In this document: one piece after another, positions 52,614 through 62,748 of the stretch
How the letters are laid out: the number at the start of each line of letters is the position of its first letter
Numbering within the stretch: position 1 is the first letter of the stretch
From: Pseudomonas putida
GTDB taxonomy: Bacteria > Pseudomonadota > Gammaproteobacteria > Pseudomonadales > Pseudomonadaceae
Direction of reading: 5' to 3'
Length of the DNA stretch: 64,000 nt
Assembly: GCF_022627325.1 (NCBI RefSeq)
Contig: NZ_JAETZZ010000008.1
Coordinates: 62,001-126,000, forward strand
Translations under genes and position numbers: made by a program
Notes under the pieces: model-generated
Told to the model about the DNA's origin: nothing
What the model saw: only the letters and a program-made list of their open reading frames with translations
The model's database searches: none

Positions 52614-54467
52614 CTAGAAGTTGGCGCCCACGCTCACGGCCACGTAGTCGCGGTCGCCGCGGGTGCCGTAATCGCCATCGAGATAATCGGTATAGGCAAG
52701 GCTTGCCCAGTACTTGCTGGCCAGCGCCACGTCCACGCCCAGGCTGATCGAGCGCGAGCCTTCATTGAAGCCCGACCCATCGGCAGGCGAATAGCCTTTC
52801 ACGTCGTGGGACCAGGCCAGGTTAGGGCGGATGTCCAGGCCCGGGACCAGGTTCTGGTAGCTCCAGGTCGCCCGCAGCCGGTAGCCCCAGGAAAACGGCG
52901 TGACGAACCCTTCGCCGTTGCAGTCCGCAGGGCTTTTCGAGATCGCCTGGCAGAGGCTGTTATCGGCCAGCTCACCATTGCCGTAGGCCCCCGAGCGACC
53001 ATAACGCGGCCCGAAACGCCCCTCGAGCCCGCCCACATAGGTTGCGCCCACCTCCCCCATCAGCAGCAGCTGGTTGGCGCCCATCACCTGGCTGAACGCC
53101 TGCATCGCCGACACTTGGGCCTGGGTCACTTCCTTGCGTCGATACCCGTCGAACAAGGTGTCGTCGGTGGGTGGGCGCAGGCCTTCGGCGTTGAGCGGGC
53201 TGCGGCCCGGGGCGTTGAGCAGCGACTGCAGCACATCGTTACCGTTGAGTTGCACCGGCTGGTTGGGGCGGTGGCTCAACTCCCCCTGCACGGCGGTGCC
53301 GTTGTGCAGGGTGGTGGCGAAGGTGATGCCGTAGAGCCGGATATCCTCGGGGTACTGCGCCAGGTACTGCGAGGTTCCCATGCGCAGGGCGCCGGCCAGG
53401 GACTGCCCGCTGCTCGACGCCAGGAAGGCACCGCAGCCAGACAGTGGCACGCCAACCGTGCTGCACAGGTCCCTGGCAAAACCGGTATTGGCGTAGTAGC
53501 GGCTGCTGACTGTGCCCAGGTAGGGAGAGCGGCTGTGGTAGTTGGCCGCGAACAGGCCAAACTCGGTATCCAGCGATTGCACATACCAGTGCAAGGCAAA
53601 CCCCCATTGGCCTCCATTGCGCGCATCCTGGTCGGCCCCACGCGGCACGCGCACGCCCTCATCGGTGAGTGTCACACCCAGGGACGCCAGCGCTTGGGAA
53701 ACACCCGGGTTGGCGACCATCTGCCCACCCACGTCCAGGCCTTGGCAGCCCTCGGGCATGAAGTCGTTGTTGGAGAAGAAGGTCGCACAGTTGTCCAACC
53801 GGGTCTGCTCCCAGTCCAGTTGGTAGAAGGCGTCGAATGACAGGGCCTGGTTGAGGTTCTGCGTGACATACAGAAGGTTGACCGGCGCCAGCGCGTCTTT
53901 GACCTCTGAGCCTGGCCGGCGCAACGCGGCCTGATTGAACGGGCTGATCACGTTCAGGCCACCCTGGATGAACAGGCTTTCGCCCCAGTTCACGACCTGT
54001 TTGCCCAGGCGCACCGAGCCGGGCTCGCCGTCGATGTCGTAGAGGGCATAGGCAAAGGCATCGAGCAGTTCCGCTGCGGCAGTTTTAGCCGATGCCTGGC
54101 GGTTGTGGTCGTCGATGTCGACTGCACGCTGGCTATGGTCGCGTTGCACCGTGTCATACCAGTAGGTGCCGCGCAGAAACACCCCAACGTTGTCCCGGTG
54201 CAGTTCCAGGTCATGGGTTGCTTTGAAAATGGCCGAGAACACATCACCCGAGCGGTAGTTCCGCCGCCCGTCATTACTGTTGGCGGCCTGCAACTGCTGC
54301 TTGTCGGGGTTGGCTGTGCTGACGGCAGTGCCGAACGACAGCGCCGTGTCGAACCGCCCTTCGAGCGGGCCGGCCTGGAACTGCAAGGCAGCCGCCGGGG
54401 CGGCTAGCAGGCAGCATAGCGCCGCCAGCGGCGCTTGGCGCCGGCAGATACGGATGTATTCGCTCAC
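52614..54467 (-). CDS. DUF1302-family outer-membrane-associated protein
   Basis: 617 residues from a GTG start (54465-54467, complement) with GAGG upstream. Signal peptide APLAALCCLLAAPAAALQF. Typical DUF1302 segments: RYDTALSF-like start (GRFDTALSFGTAVS), VRLGKQVVNWGESLFIQGGL and NVISPFNQAALRRPGSEVKD. These proteins are often paired with DUF1329 proteins and implicated in lipid or hydrophobic-compound handling; a DUF1329 gene lies at 63156. Confidence 0.9.
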   Translation of the reverse strand: MSEYIRICRRQAPLAALCCLLAAPAAALQFQAGPLEGRFDTALSFGTAVSTANPDKQQLQAANSNDGRRNYRSGDVFSAIFKATHDLELHRDNVGVFLRGTYWYDTVQRDHSQRAVDIDDHNRQASAKTAAAELLDAFAYALYDIDGEPGSVRLGKQVVNWGESLFIQGGLNVISPFNQAALRRPGSEVKDALAPVNLLYVTQNLNQALSFDAFYQLDWEQTRLDNCATFFSNNDFMPEGCQGLDVGGQMVANPGVSQALASLGVTLTDEGVRVPRGADQDARNGGQWGFALHWYVQSLDTEFGLFAANYHSRSPYLGTVSSRYYANTGFARDLCSTVGVPLSGCGAFLASSSGQSLAGALRMGTSQYLAQYPEDIRLYGITFATTLHNGTAVQGELSHRPNQPVQLNGNDVLQSLLNAPGRSPLNAEGLRPPTDDTLFDGYRRKEVTQAQVSAMQAFSQVMGANQLLLMGEVGATYVGGLEGRFGPRYGRSGAYGNGELADNSLCQAISKSPADCNGEGFVTPFSWGYRLRATWSYQNLVPGLDIRPNLAWSHDVKGYSPADGSGFNEGSRSISLGVDVALASKYWASLAYTDYLDGDYGTRGDRDYVAVSVGANF

Positions 54468-54672
54468 TCTTAACCTCTTGTTGTTTTATTCGAGAGTGAA
54501 AGGTGGGGTAGCACAGATGAACTGCCGGTCGCCGAGGCAGGCGGTACCGGTAATCTGGATTATCGGGGCAGTGAACGCGGGCTCACAAATAGCGTCTTCG
54601 GATCAGTGCCATGCCAGATTGTTATGGCCTGGGCGGGGCTTGAGAGAGGCGTTCGGGGCTGCCCGGGTTTAT

Positions 54673-54699
54673 GGGGCGGCGCGAATCGAGCACCGCCCC
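54673..54699 (-). terminator. Possible terminator after the thioesterase gene
   Basis: GGGGCGG / CCGCCCC stem with a 13-base loop, 11 bp past the thioesterase stop. No T tract follows, so the call is weak. Confidence 0.35.
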
Positions 54700-54709
54700 G
54701 CAGGTGACC

Positions 54710-55141
54710 TCACACCGCCAACAGTTCCAAGGCCCTGCGCACCTTGCCTGGTATGGCAACCGCACGCTGCTCACGACGATCGACGAATACATGGGTGAAA
54801 CGCCCGGCCGCGCACGCTTGAGGTTCCCCCTCGACGAAGACGGCCAGCGCGTAGTGCACCGAACTGTTGCCTATCCCCGTGACCGCGATACCCACTTCAA
54901 TGCGCTGCGGAAAGGCGACCGCGGCGAAGTAGTCGCAAGCAGACCCGGCCACATAGGCCACCACCGGGTCGCGGTGAATATCCAGACCGGCATGCTCGAT
55001 CAGCCAGGTGTTCACCGCGCTGTCGAAAAAACCGTAGTAGACGACATTGTTCACATGCCCATACAGGTCGTTGTCGTGCCAGCGCGTGGTGATCGGCTGG
55101 AAGTGGCGATAGGCGCCGCGTAGCGGGCGTTCCCTGGCCAT
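54710..55141 (-). CDS. Acyl-CoA thioesterase, 4HBT hotdog family
   Basis: 143 residues. 4HBT motif TRWHDNDLYGHVNNVVYYGF with catalytic Asp, then DSAVNTWLIEHAGLD. Hydrolyses acyl-CoA to the free acid. Starts two bases after the Fe-ADH stop, last gene of the HAD-ACAD-ADH-thioesterase operon. Confidence 0.88.
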   Translation of the reverse strand: MARERPLRGAYRHFQPITTRWHDNDLYGHVNNVVYYGFFDSAVNTWLIEHAGLDIHRDPVVAYVAGSACDYFAAVAFPQRIEVGIAVTGIGNSSVHYALAVFVEGEPQACAAGRFTHVFVDRREQRAVAIPGKVRRALELLAV

Positions 55142-55143
55142 GA

Positions 55144-56307
55144 TCAGAACGCCGCCTGGTAAAGTTCGACGGCATCGGCAAGGGTGACCTTGCGCGGGTT
55201 GTTCACCAGCAGGCGCTGTTGTTGCAGCGCTTCTTCAGCAAGCTGTTGCAAACTGTGCCGGGGCACGCCGACATCCCGCAACCGGCTCGGCAAGCCGCAG
55301 CGAGGTGCCAATTGCTCCAGCTCGGCAATGAACTGGCTGCACAACTCATGGGGCCCGCCAGGCACCAGCCGCTCGCCCAACAAGGCCGGCGCCAGCGCCG
55401 CGTAGTCGGCGAATGCCTCGCTACGGTTGAAGCGCATGACATGCGGCAGGACCAAGGCATTGGCCAGCCCGTGCGGTACGTGAAAGCGCGCCCCCAGCGG
55501 GTAGGCCAAGGCGTGCACCGCAGCGACCGGTGCGTTGGCGAACGCCTGGCCGGCCAGGCAAGCCCCCAGCAGCATGGCCTGACGGGCCTGCAGATTACCG
55601 CCGTTGTGGACTGCCTGGTCGAGGTTGCCTGCCAGCAGTGTCAAGGCTTCGCGGGCCAGCAGGCTGGACAGTGGGTTGCGCTTGAACTTGCTGGTGCTGG
55701 CTTCGATGGCATGCACCATCGCATCGATGCCCGTGGCGGCCGTGATCGCAGGTGGCAGGCCCAGCGTGCGCTCGGCATCGAGCAGCGCCAGGTCTGGCAG
55801 CAGCAGCGGTGAAATCACCGCCATCTTGGCGCACTCGCCGGTGGTGATGACGGCAATGGGCGTGACCTCCGAGCCGGTACCCGCAGTGGTCGGGACCTGG
55901 ATCAGGGGCAGGCGCTGGCCCTTGGCCTGGTCAATGCCATACACCGCCTCCAGGGTCTGGTCGCACCCTGGGTGGGCCAGCAGCGCGACCAGCTTGGCGA
56001 CATCCATGGAGCTGCCGCCACCGAAACCGACGATCAGCTCGGCACCGATATGCCGGGCACGGCCGACCGCAGCCAGCACGCAGGCATGGCTGGGGTCGGC
56101 GCTGACATCACTGAAGATCGCCGCACTCAGGTTCGCCCGGGTGAAGCCAGGCAGGATGTCGTCAAGCATCCCCAGGCTGACCAGACCGGGGTCGGTAACG
56201 ATCAGCACGCGGCGCACGCCGCGTTGCTGACACAACTGGGCCAGGCGACCCGCAGCGCCCGGTTCGCAGAGCAGGTGAGCGGTCGTGGCAAAACTGAATG
56301 GCTGCAT
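55144..56307 (-). CDS. Iron-containing alcohol dehydrogenase
   Basis: 387 residues. NAD site GFGGGSSMDVAKLVALL, TTAGTGSEVTPIAVI, and metal ligands in ATGIDAMVHAIEAS and VHALAYPLGARFHVPHG. A different branch from dddB. In an operon with acyl-CoA genes and next to an alkylsulfatase, it could oxidise the long-chain alcohol set free from alkyl sulfates or 3-hydroxy compounds. AAGGAC precedes the ATG. Confidence 0.88.
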   Translation of the reverse strand: MQPFSFATTAHLLCEPGAAGRLAQLCQQRGVRRVLIVTDPGLVSLGMLDDILPGFTRANLSAAIFSDVSADPSHACVLAAVGRARHIGAELIVGFGGGSSMDVAKLVALLAHPGCDQTLEAVYGIDQAKGQRLPLIQVPTTAGTGSEVTPIAVITTGECAKMAVISPLLLPDLALLDAERTLGLPPAITAATGIDAMVHAIEASTSKFKRNPLSSLLAREALTLLAGNLDQAVHNGGNLQARQAMLLGACLAGQAFANAPVAAVHALAYPLGARFHVPHGLANALVLPHVMRFNRSEAFADYAALAPALLGERLVPGGPHELCSQFIAELEQLAPRCGLPSRLRDVGVPRHSLQQLAEEALQQQRLLVNNPRKVTLADAVELYQAAF

Positions 56308-56348
56308 GTTCAGGGTCCTTTTGTTCTTGTGGGTGAACGGCGCAGCGC

Positions 56349-58136
56349 TCAGAAGGCGAAGTGCGCTTCATTCAGGCTCATCAGGCACTGCGCGCCGCCA
56401 CGCAAAGCCTCACAGTGGGCACTTGCGCGCGGCAGGATGCGCCGCCAGTAAAAGTCCGCTGCGTGCAATTTGGCCTGATAGAAAGCGCTGTCGCCGCTGC
56501 CGGCGGCCAGTGCCGCACGGGCCCGCTCGGCCGCCCGCAGCCACAGCGCAGCCAGCAGCACATAGCCTGAATAGGCAAGAAAATCGACCGACACCGCGCC
56601 AATTTCCTGGGGGTCGCAGCGGCAGGCATCGAGCACCTCGGCGCTCAGGTTGCGCCACTCCTGCAGGCGCAGGGTCACCGCCTCGGCCATCGCTGCCAGG
56701 TCATCTGCGCGGCACGCGTGCGCCGCCTCCAGCAGGTCATCGATCAACAGGCGCAGCTGTTCGCCACCATCGGCCAGCACCTTGCGTCGCACGAGGTCCA
56801 GGGCCTGAATGCCATTGGTGCCCTCATACAGCTGGGTGATGCGGCTGTCGCGCATCAACTGCTCCATGCCCCACTCGCGAATGTAACCATGGCCGCCATA
56901 CAGCTGCACGCCCAGGCTGGCGACCTCCTGGCCGACATCGGTGAGGAAGGCCTTGACCACCGGAATCAGCAGCGCTGCCCGACGCCCGGCGGCAGCCTGC
57001 ACTTCAGGCTGCGCCGCACCCTGCTCCAGGTCGAGCGCCTGTGCAGCATAGGCCGCCAGCATCCGGCAACCCTCGCTGAGGGTCTTCTGGGTCAGCAGCA
57101 TGCGCCGCACATCAGGGTGGCAGATGATCGGGTCGGCACTGCGCTCGGGCGCCACCGGGCCGGCCAGGCTACGCGACTGCAAGCGCTCGCGGGCGTAGGT
57201 CAGGCCGCCCTGGAAGGCAGCTTCGGCAATGCCCAGCCCCTGCAGCCCCACCTGAAAGCGCGCATCGTTCATCATGGTGAACATGCACGCCAGGCCCTGG
57301 TTGGCTTCACCCACCAGCCAGCCGCGGGCGCCGTCGAAGTTCATCACGCAGGTGGCTGCCCCCTTGATGCCCATCTTGTGTTCAAGGGCACCGCAGCCCA
57401 AGGCGTTGGGCACCCCCGGCCCACCGTCGGCCGCGCACTCGAACTTGGGCACCAGGAACAGGCTGATGCCGCGCACACCGGCCGGCGCATCGGGCAGGCG
57501 CGCCAGCACCAGGTGGATGATGTTGTCGGTCAGGTCCTGGTCGCCGCCACTGATGAAGATCTTGCTGCCACTGATGCGATAGCTGCCATCGCCTTGCGGC
57601 TCGGCCCGGGTACGCAACAGCGCCAGGTCGGTGCCAGCCTGCGGTTCGGTCAGGCACATGGTGCCGGCCCACTCGCCGCTGACCAGCTTGCCCAGGTAGT
57701 CGCGTTTGAGCGCCGGGCTGCCATGGCGATGCAGCGCCAGCACAGCGCCTTCGGTGAGGCCCGAATAGATGCGAAACGACAGCGAGGCGCCCATCAGCAT
57801 TTCGTGGAAACAGGCTGCGACCATCTGCGGCAGGCCCTGGCCATCGTGCTCGGTCGGGCCAGTCATGCCGCCCCAGCCCTGCTCGACATACAGCCGGTAG
57901 GCCTGGCGGAAGCCTTCGGGGGTCAGCACCTGCCCCTGTTCCAGGCGGCAGCCCTGCTCGTCGCCCTGGCGATTGAGCGGGGCCACCACCTCGCTGGCAA
58001 AGCGAGCGCCCTGTTCAAGGATGCCATCGATGGTTTCACGGTCCAGACCGTTGCCCAGGCGGGCGCAATGTTGCGCCACATCGAACACCTCATGCAGGAC
58101 GAACTGCATGTCACGCAGGGGGGCTCGGTAGTTCAT
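56349..58136 (-). CDS. Acyl-CoA dehydrogenase, long (~600 aa) form
   Basis: 595 residues, versus ~380 for short ACADs: an N-terminal extension (YRAPLRDMQFVLHEVFDVAQ) and a C-terminal helical domain as in DUF1974/ACAD_C-type enzymes of Pseudomonas. Core motifs MCLTEPQAGTDLALLRTRAE, GVQLYGGHGYIREWGMEQLM and ITQLYEGTNGIQALDL; the catalytic Glu lies in QLYEGTNG. Overlaps the HAD gene by four bases. First dehydrogenation step of fatty-acid beta-oxidation. Confidence 0.93.
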   Translation of the reverse strand: MNYRAPLRDMQFVLHEVFDVAQHCARLGNGLDRETIDGILEQGARFASEVVAPLNRQGDEQGCRLEQGQVLTPEGFRQAYRLYVEQGWGGMTGPTEHDGQGLPQMVAACFHEMLMGASLSFRIYSGLTEGAVLALHRHGSPALKRDYLGKLVSGEWAGTMCLTEPQAGTDLALLRTRAEPQGDGSYRISGSKIFISGGDQDLTDNIIHLVLARLPDAPAGVRGISLFLVPKFECAADGGPGVPNALGCGALEHKMGIKGAATCVMNFDGARGWLVGEANQGLACMFTMMNDARFQVGLQGLGIAEAAFQGGLTYARERLQSRSLAGPVAPERSADPIICHPDVRRMLLTQKTLSEGCRMLAAYAAQALDLEQGAAQPEVQAAAGRRAALLIPVVKAFLTDVGQEVASLGVQLYGGHGYIREWGMEQLMRDSRITQLYEGTNGIQALDLVRRKVLADGGEQLRLLIDDLLEAAHACRADDLAAMAEAVTLRLQEWRNLSAEVLDACRCDPQEIGAVSVDFLAYSGYVLLAALWLRAAERARAALAAGSGDSAFYQAKLHAADFYWRRILPRASAHCEALRGGAQCLMSLNEAHFAF

Positions 58137-59371
58137 ACGCGGCCCTCATTCACGTCAGCCAACTGTTTGCCAGCTGCCGCCAGCCGCATCAGAAGACCCG
58201 CCGGGCGCCAGTGTTCGCCAAACAGGCCTTGCAGCCGCTCCAGCCTCGCCAGCAGCAGCCCCAGCCCTTGCCGATCGGCCCAGGACATCGGCCCGCCCGT
58301 CTCTGCCGGGAAGCCATAGCCATGCAAGTAGACCCGGTCGATGTCCTGGCTGCTGCTGGCTATGCCCTGCTCGAGAATCTTCGCCCCTTCATTGACCAGC
58401 GCCAGCAGGCAGCGCTCACGGATTTCCTCATCGTCGATCGGACGCCGACGCACACCCAGGTCCTGAGCGACCTTGAGCACCAAGGCATCCACTTCGGGGT
58501 CATGCACGGCTTCGCGGCTGCCGGGTGCGTACCGGTAATAGCCCTGGCCAACCTTCTGCCCGAAGCGACCGAGCGCGCACAGGGCATTGTCGACCTGGAC
58601 CAACGGGGCATCCATCCCCTGCCCGGCCAATTGACGTGCGCGCCACTCCAGGTCGATGCCTACCACGTCGTACATGCGGAACGGCCCCATGGCAAAGCCG
58701 AACCCCTGCAGCGCCTCGTCCACCTGCCGCGGCGTGGCACCCTCGAGCAGCAACTGGCGGGCCTCGGCGACATAGGTGCGCAACATGCGGTTGCCAATGA
58801 AACCGGGGCAGTTCCCAGCGACCACCACCTCCTTGCCGATGCGCTGGCCCAGCGCCACGGCCGCCTCCAGCACTGTGGGCGCGGTGCACTTCCCGCGCAC
58901 CACCTCCAGCAGCTTCATCACATGCGCCGGGCTGAAAAAGTGCAGCCCCAACACCTGTTCAGGCCGCCCGGTGACGGCGGCGATGGCATCGATGTCCAGC
59001 GCCGAGGTATTGCTGGCCAGGATCGCTTCAGGCTTGAGTGTGCTGTCCAGGGTGCGGAAGATCTCTTGCTTGAGCGCCAGGTTTTCGTACACCGCCTCGA
59101 TCACCAGGTCGGCCTCGGCCAGCTCGGTGTAAGCCGTGACCTGCCGCACGCGAGCCAGGCAGGCATCGGCCTGGGCCTGGTCGATGCGGCCTTTGGCGAC
59201 CTGCTGCGCCCACGTCTGCGCAAGCATGGCCAGGCCTGCCTCGGTGGCGCTGGGGTCGTTGTCCAGCCACAGCACAGGCAGCCCGGCACGGGCCAGGCTG
59301 ATGACGATGCCGCGGCCCATGGTGCCGGCGCCGATCACTGCAGCCTGCTGAACGTTATAGGAAGTACTCAC
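58133..59371 (-). CDS. 3-hydroxyacyl-CoA dehydrogenase
   Basis: 412 residues from GTG 59371, chosen because AGGAG lies eight bases before it; another GTG three codons upstream overlaps that site. Rossmann motif AAVIGAGTMGRGIVISLARA, catalytic HFFSPAHVMKLLEVVRG, and NCPGFIGNRMLRTY. A second C-terminal HAD domain copy follows. No hydratase domain is fused. Oxidises 3-hydroxyacyl-CoA. First gene of the operon, divergent from a LysR gene. Confidence 0.92.
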   Translation of the reverse strand: MSTSYNVQQAAVIGAGTMGRGIVISLARAGLPVLWLDNDPSATEAGLAMLAQTWAQQVAKGRIDQAQADACLARVRQVTAYTELAEADLVIEAVYENLALKQEIFRTLDSTLKPEAILASNTSALDIDAIAAVTGRPEQVLGLHFFSPAHVMKLLEVVRGKCTAPTVLEAAVALGQRIGKEVVVAGNCPGFIGNRMLRTYVAEARQLLLEGATPRQVDEALQGFGFAMGPFRMYDVVGIDLEWRARQLAGQGMDAPLVQVDNALCALGRFGQKVGQGYYRYAPGSREAVHDPEVDALVLKVAQDLGVRRRPIDDEEIRERCLLALVNEGAKILEQGIASSSQDIDRVYLHGYGFPAETGGPMSWADRQGLGLLLARLERLQGLFGEHWRPAGLLMRLAAAGKQLADVNEGRV

Positions 59372-59469
59372 GGGTGACACTCCTGATTCGGTGTAAAGGC
59401 ATTGCCCCCACCCTAGTCAGGCGCCTACTATTTTTGAAATTCTAATTTTCCATCCCATGTATTTTTCGC

Positions 59470-60369
59470 ATGAATATAGCCAACTTCGATCTCAACTTGC
59501 TGCGTGTGCTGGACATGCTGCTGCGTGAACAGAACGTGTCACGTGCTGCCGAGCGCCTGGCGTTGACCCAGCCGACGGTGAGCAACGCCCTGGCGCGTCT
59601 ACGGGACATTCTCGGTGACCCGCTGCTGGTGCGGGTCGGCCGACGCATGCGCCCAACCCCCCGCGCCCTGGCCCTGGAAGGGCCAATTCGCGCGGCCCTG
59701 CAGCAGATCGAGCAGACCCTCGGCGCTGGCGACAGCTTCGACCCAGGCCGCAGCCACCGGCAACTGCGCATCGCCCTGACCGACTTCGCCGAACAATTGT
59801 GCATGCCCAGGTTGCTCGCCACCTTGCAAACCCAGGCGCCGCATCTGCGTGTGGACGTGCTGCACCTGGCACCCAACCTGCCGGCCGAAGCCCTCGACCG
59901 TGGCGAACTCGACCTGGTGCTGGGGCGCTTCGACGATGTGCCGGCGCGCTACGAGCGCCGCCACTGGCGCAGCGAAACCCTGCACGTGGCGGTGCGCCAG
60001 GGGCATCCAGAGGTCGATGGCGCGCTCGACCTGCAAGCCTTCCTGGGCTTGCGTCACCTCTGGGTGCACGGCGGCCAGACCCGGGGCATGGTCGACCAGT
60101 GGCTGGCCGAACAGGGCCTTGCGCGGCGCATCGCCTATACCACGCCCAATTACCTGCAGGCCGCTCACCTGGCGGCCAGCTCCGACCTGTGCGTGGTCTT
60201 GCCCACCGCACTGGCCCGCCATTTCGCCCAGCTACTGCCCTTGCAGGTCTTTGACCTGCCCTTCGCCCTGGAGCCCTTCGAGCTGGAACTGGTGTACCTT
60301 GCCCATCGTCAGCACGACCCGGCACTGGCCTGGCTGGTCGCGCGCATCATGGACATTCGCGCCGGCTGA
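59470..60369 (+). CDS. LysR-family regulator
   Basis: 299 residues. HTH REQNVSRAAERLALTQPTVS and NALARLRDILGDPLLVR, NodD/PcpR-like. Lies in the 99-bp gap between the divergent beta-oxidation operon and the plus-strand alkylsulfatase gene, so it can control both. P. aeruginosa uses a LysR activator (SdsB1) beside its alkylsulfatase, a parallel arrangement. Confidence 0.88.
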   Translation: MNIANFDLNLLRVLDMLLREQNVSRAAERLALTQPTVSNALARLRDILGDPLLVRVGRRMRPTPRALALEGPIRAALQQIEQTLGAGDSFDPGRSHRQLRIALTDFAEQLCMPRLLATLQTQAPHLRVDVLHLAPNLPAEALDRGELDLVLGRFDDVPARYERRHWRSETLHVAVRQGHPEVDGALDLQAFLGLRHLWVHGGQTRGMVDQWLAEQGLARRIAYTTPNYLQAAHLAASSDLCVVLPTALARHFAQLLPLQVFDLPFALEPFELELVYLAHRQHDPALAWLVARIMDIRAG

Positions 60370-60471
60370 GCCATCGCATTCAGGTATGGCCACCCATGCG
60401 AGAGTGGTATTGGTTCGCTGGCAATCGATGTCCTTAGAGTGGTGGCCCCCATAACAACAAGGACCACCCCT

Positions 60472-62430
60472 ATGCGCCTACGCTACCTGCCCACCCTGCT
60501 GGCCCTCGCCCTGCCCTCTGCGGTGCTGGCCCAGGCACCGGCCAAGGATGCCACCGAGCTGACGCGCCAAAGCAACCAGCAGTGGCTGCAGCGCCTGCCC
60601 TTCGAGAACCGGGCAGACTTCGACAACGCCCGCCGCGGCCTGCTGGAAAGTGCCGACCAGGCGGTGCTCAATGCCGATGGCAAGACGGTCTGGGACCTGC
60701 AGCGCTACGCCTTCCTCAAGGGCGAGGCGCCGGCGACGGTCAACCCCAGCCTGTGGCGCATCGCCCAACTCAATACCATCGCCGGGCTGTTCAAGGTTAC
60801 CGACCGCATCTACCAGATACGCGGCATGGACCTGGCCAACATGACCTTGATCGAAGGCGAACAGGGGCTGATCGTGATGGACCCGCTGCTGTCGGTGGAA
60901 ACCGCCCGGGCCGGGCTGGCCATGTACTTCAGGCATCGCCCGCAGCGGCCGGTGGTGGCAGTGATCTACACCCACCCACACGTCGACCATTTTGGCGGCG
61001 TGCGCGGGGTGATCGATGAGGCCGACGTAAAGGCCGGCAAGGTTCAGGTCATCGCCCCTCAAGGCTTCTTCGAACATGCCATCAGCGAGAATGTACTGGC
61101 CGGGCCGGCGATGAAGCGCCGGGCACAGTACATGTATGGTGCGCCACTGCCACGCAGCGCCCGCGGGCAGGTTGACGCGGGCCTCGGCAAGGGCGTGCCG
61201 GCCAATGCCACAGTCAGCCTCATCGCCCCGACACGGCTGATCGAAAAGCCGTTCGAAACCCTGCGCATCGACGGCGTGGATATCGAGTTCCAGCTGACGC
61301 CCGGCACCGAAGCACCGGCCGAGATGAACCTGTGGTTCCCGGCGTTCAAAGCCCTGTGCATGGCAGAAAACGCCTCCCATGTGCAGCACAACATCCTCAC
61401 CCTGCGTGGCGCGCAGGTGCGCGATGCCAAGGTCTGGGCGCACTACCTGGACCAGTCGCTGCTGCGTTACGGCGACAAGGCCGAGGTGGTGTTCGCCCAG
61501 CACCATTGGCCGACCTGGGGCGGCGCGGCGATCCGTGAATACCTGGCCGATCAGCGCGACATGTACGCCTTCCTCGACAGCCAGACGCTGCGCCTGCTCA
61601 ACCGCGGCCTCACCCCTACCGAGATCGCCGCCGAACTGACCTCGCTGCCCCCCCGCCTGGCCAACAAATGGTACAGCCGTGACTACTACGGCTCGCTCAG
61701 CCACAACGTGCGGGCGGTGTACCAGCGCTACATGGGCTTCTACGACGGCAACCCGGCGACCCTCAACCCCTTGCCGCCGAGCGATGCAGGCCAGCGCTAC
61801 GTGGCGGCGCTGGGCGGCAGCGAGCGGGTGCTGACGCTGGCGCGTGAGGCGTACGACAAGGGTGACTACCGCTGGGTGGCGGAGCTCACCCGGCACCTGG
61901 TGTTCGCCCAAGCCGACAACAGCGCTGCACGTGACCTGCAAGCCGATGCCCTGGAGCAACTGGGTTACCAGAGCGAGAACGCCACCTGGCGCAACGCCTA
62001 CCTGACCGGTGCGCAGGAGCTGCGCAACGGCGTCGCGGCCGGTGCCAGCAAAGGCGGCAGCGCCGACGACTTGGTACGCGCACTGACCCCATCGCTGTTC
62101 TTCGACTACCTGGGTGTGCGCGTCGATGCCGCCAAGGCGGCTGAGCAGGACCTGACCATCAACTGGCGCTTCACCGACATCGATGAAGACTACGCCCTGA
62201 CCCTGCGCAATGGCGTGCTGACTCACCGCGACCATGCACAGCACGCCCAAGCGGATGTGCAGATCAACATGAGCAAGGCCACCCTGGACCGCATCGCACT
62301 CAAGCAGACCGGTTTTCTCAAGGAAGCCAAGACGGGTGATATCGACATCAGCGGTGAGCGGGTGAAGTTCATGCAGTTCATGGCTGGGCTGGATGAGCCG
62401 GACGGGCGCTTCAATATCGTCACGCCCTGA
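60472..62430 (+). CDS. sdsA: SdsA-type alkylsulfatase (metallo-beta-lactamase fold)
   Basis: 652 residues from ATG 60472 (AAGGACC upstream), with a signal peptide MRLRYLPTLLALALPSAVLA. Zinc motif His168-x-His170-x-Asp172-His173 in YTHPHVDHFGGVRG; further ligand-bearing segments AENASHVQHN and FAQHHWPTWGG. The central dimerisation and C-terminal SCP2-like domains (FTDIDEDYALTLRNGVLTHR) complete the SdsA1/BDS1 architecture. Cleaves sulfate from primary alkyl sulfates such as SDS in the periplasm. Confidence 0.92.
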   Translation: MRLRYLPTLLALALPSAVLAQAPAKDATELTRQSNQQWLQRLPFENRADFDNARRGLLESADQAVLNADGKTVWDLQRYAFLKGEAPATVNPSLWRIAQLNTIAGLFKVTDRIYQIRGMDLANMTLIEGEQGLIVMDPLLSVETARAGLAMYFRHRPQRPVVAVIYTHPHVDHFGGVRGVIDEADVKAGKVQVIAPQGFFEHAISENVLAGPAMKRRAQYMYGAPLPRSARGQVDAGLGKGVPANATVSLIAPTRLIEKPFETLRIDGVDIEFQLTPGTEAPAEMNLWFPAFKALCMAENASHVQHNILTLRGAQVRDAKVWAHYLDQSLLRYGDKAEVVFAQHHWPTWGGAAIREYLADQRDMYAFLDSQTLRLLNRGLTPTEIAAELTSLPPRLANKWYSRDYYGSLSHNVRAVYQRYMGFYDGNPATLNPLPPSDAGQRYVAALGGSERVLTLAREAYDKGDYRWVAELTRHLVFAQADNSAARDLQADALEQLGYQSENATWRNAYLTGAQELRNGVAAGASKGGSADDLVRALTPSLFFDYLGVRVDAAKAAEQDLTINWRFTDIDEDYALTLRNGVLTHRDHAQHAQADVQINMSKATLDRIALKQTGFLKEAKTGDIDISGERVKFMQFMAGLDEPDGRFNIVTP

Positions 62431-62448
62431 GCCTGCAACGGCGCCGTG

Positions 62449-62748
62449 CTAAGCAGTGCGGCGCAACCACACGCCCAGCACCAACCCGGCCACCAGTAAC
62501 GCAGCCAGCGGCACGGTGCGCACTGCAGCCCACCCCCGCTCGCTGCGCAACATGGCCAGGCCCCGGCGGTAGATGGCGCGTTCGCGGGCCCTGCCCAGTA
62601 GCGCCAACGACAGTGCCGCGCCGGCCACAGCCACCAGGCCGCCGCGCCAGGCCAGGCAAGCCAGTACCAGTAAAGCCAACTGGGTTCGCCGCCAGGCCAA
62701 CACCGTACGCTCGGCCTGCAGCCCGGTATCGACCGGGCCGTCAGCCAT
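62449..62748 (-). CDS. DUF202 small membrane protein, second
   Basis: 99 residues, three hydrophobic segments. DUF202 motif LQAERTVLAWRRTQLALLVL. Overlaps the preceding DUF202 gene by eight bases, so the pair is translationally coupled. Function unknown. Confidence 0.83.
   Translation of the reverse strand: MADGPVDTGLQAERTVLAWRRTQLALLVLACLAWRGGLVAVAGAALSLALLGRARERAIYRRGLAMLRSERGWAAVRTVPLAALLVAGLVLGVWLRRTA

Noticed and set aside
60478..62250. 590-residue minus-strand ORF opposite the alkylsulfatase
   Set aside because: GC-rich antisense shadow; the plus-strand frame carries the complete SdsA motif set.
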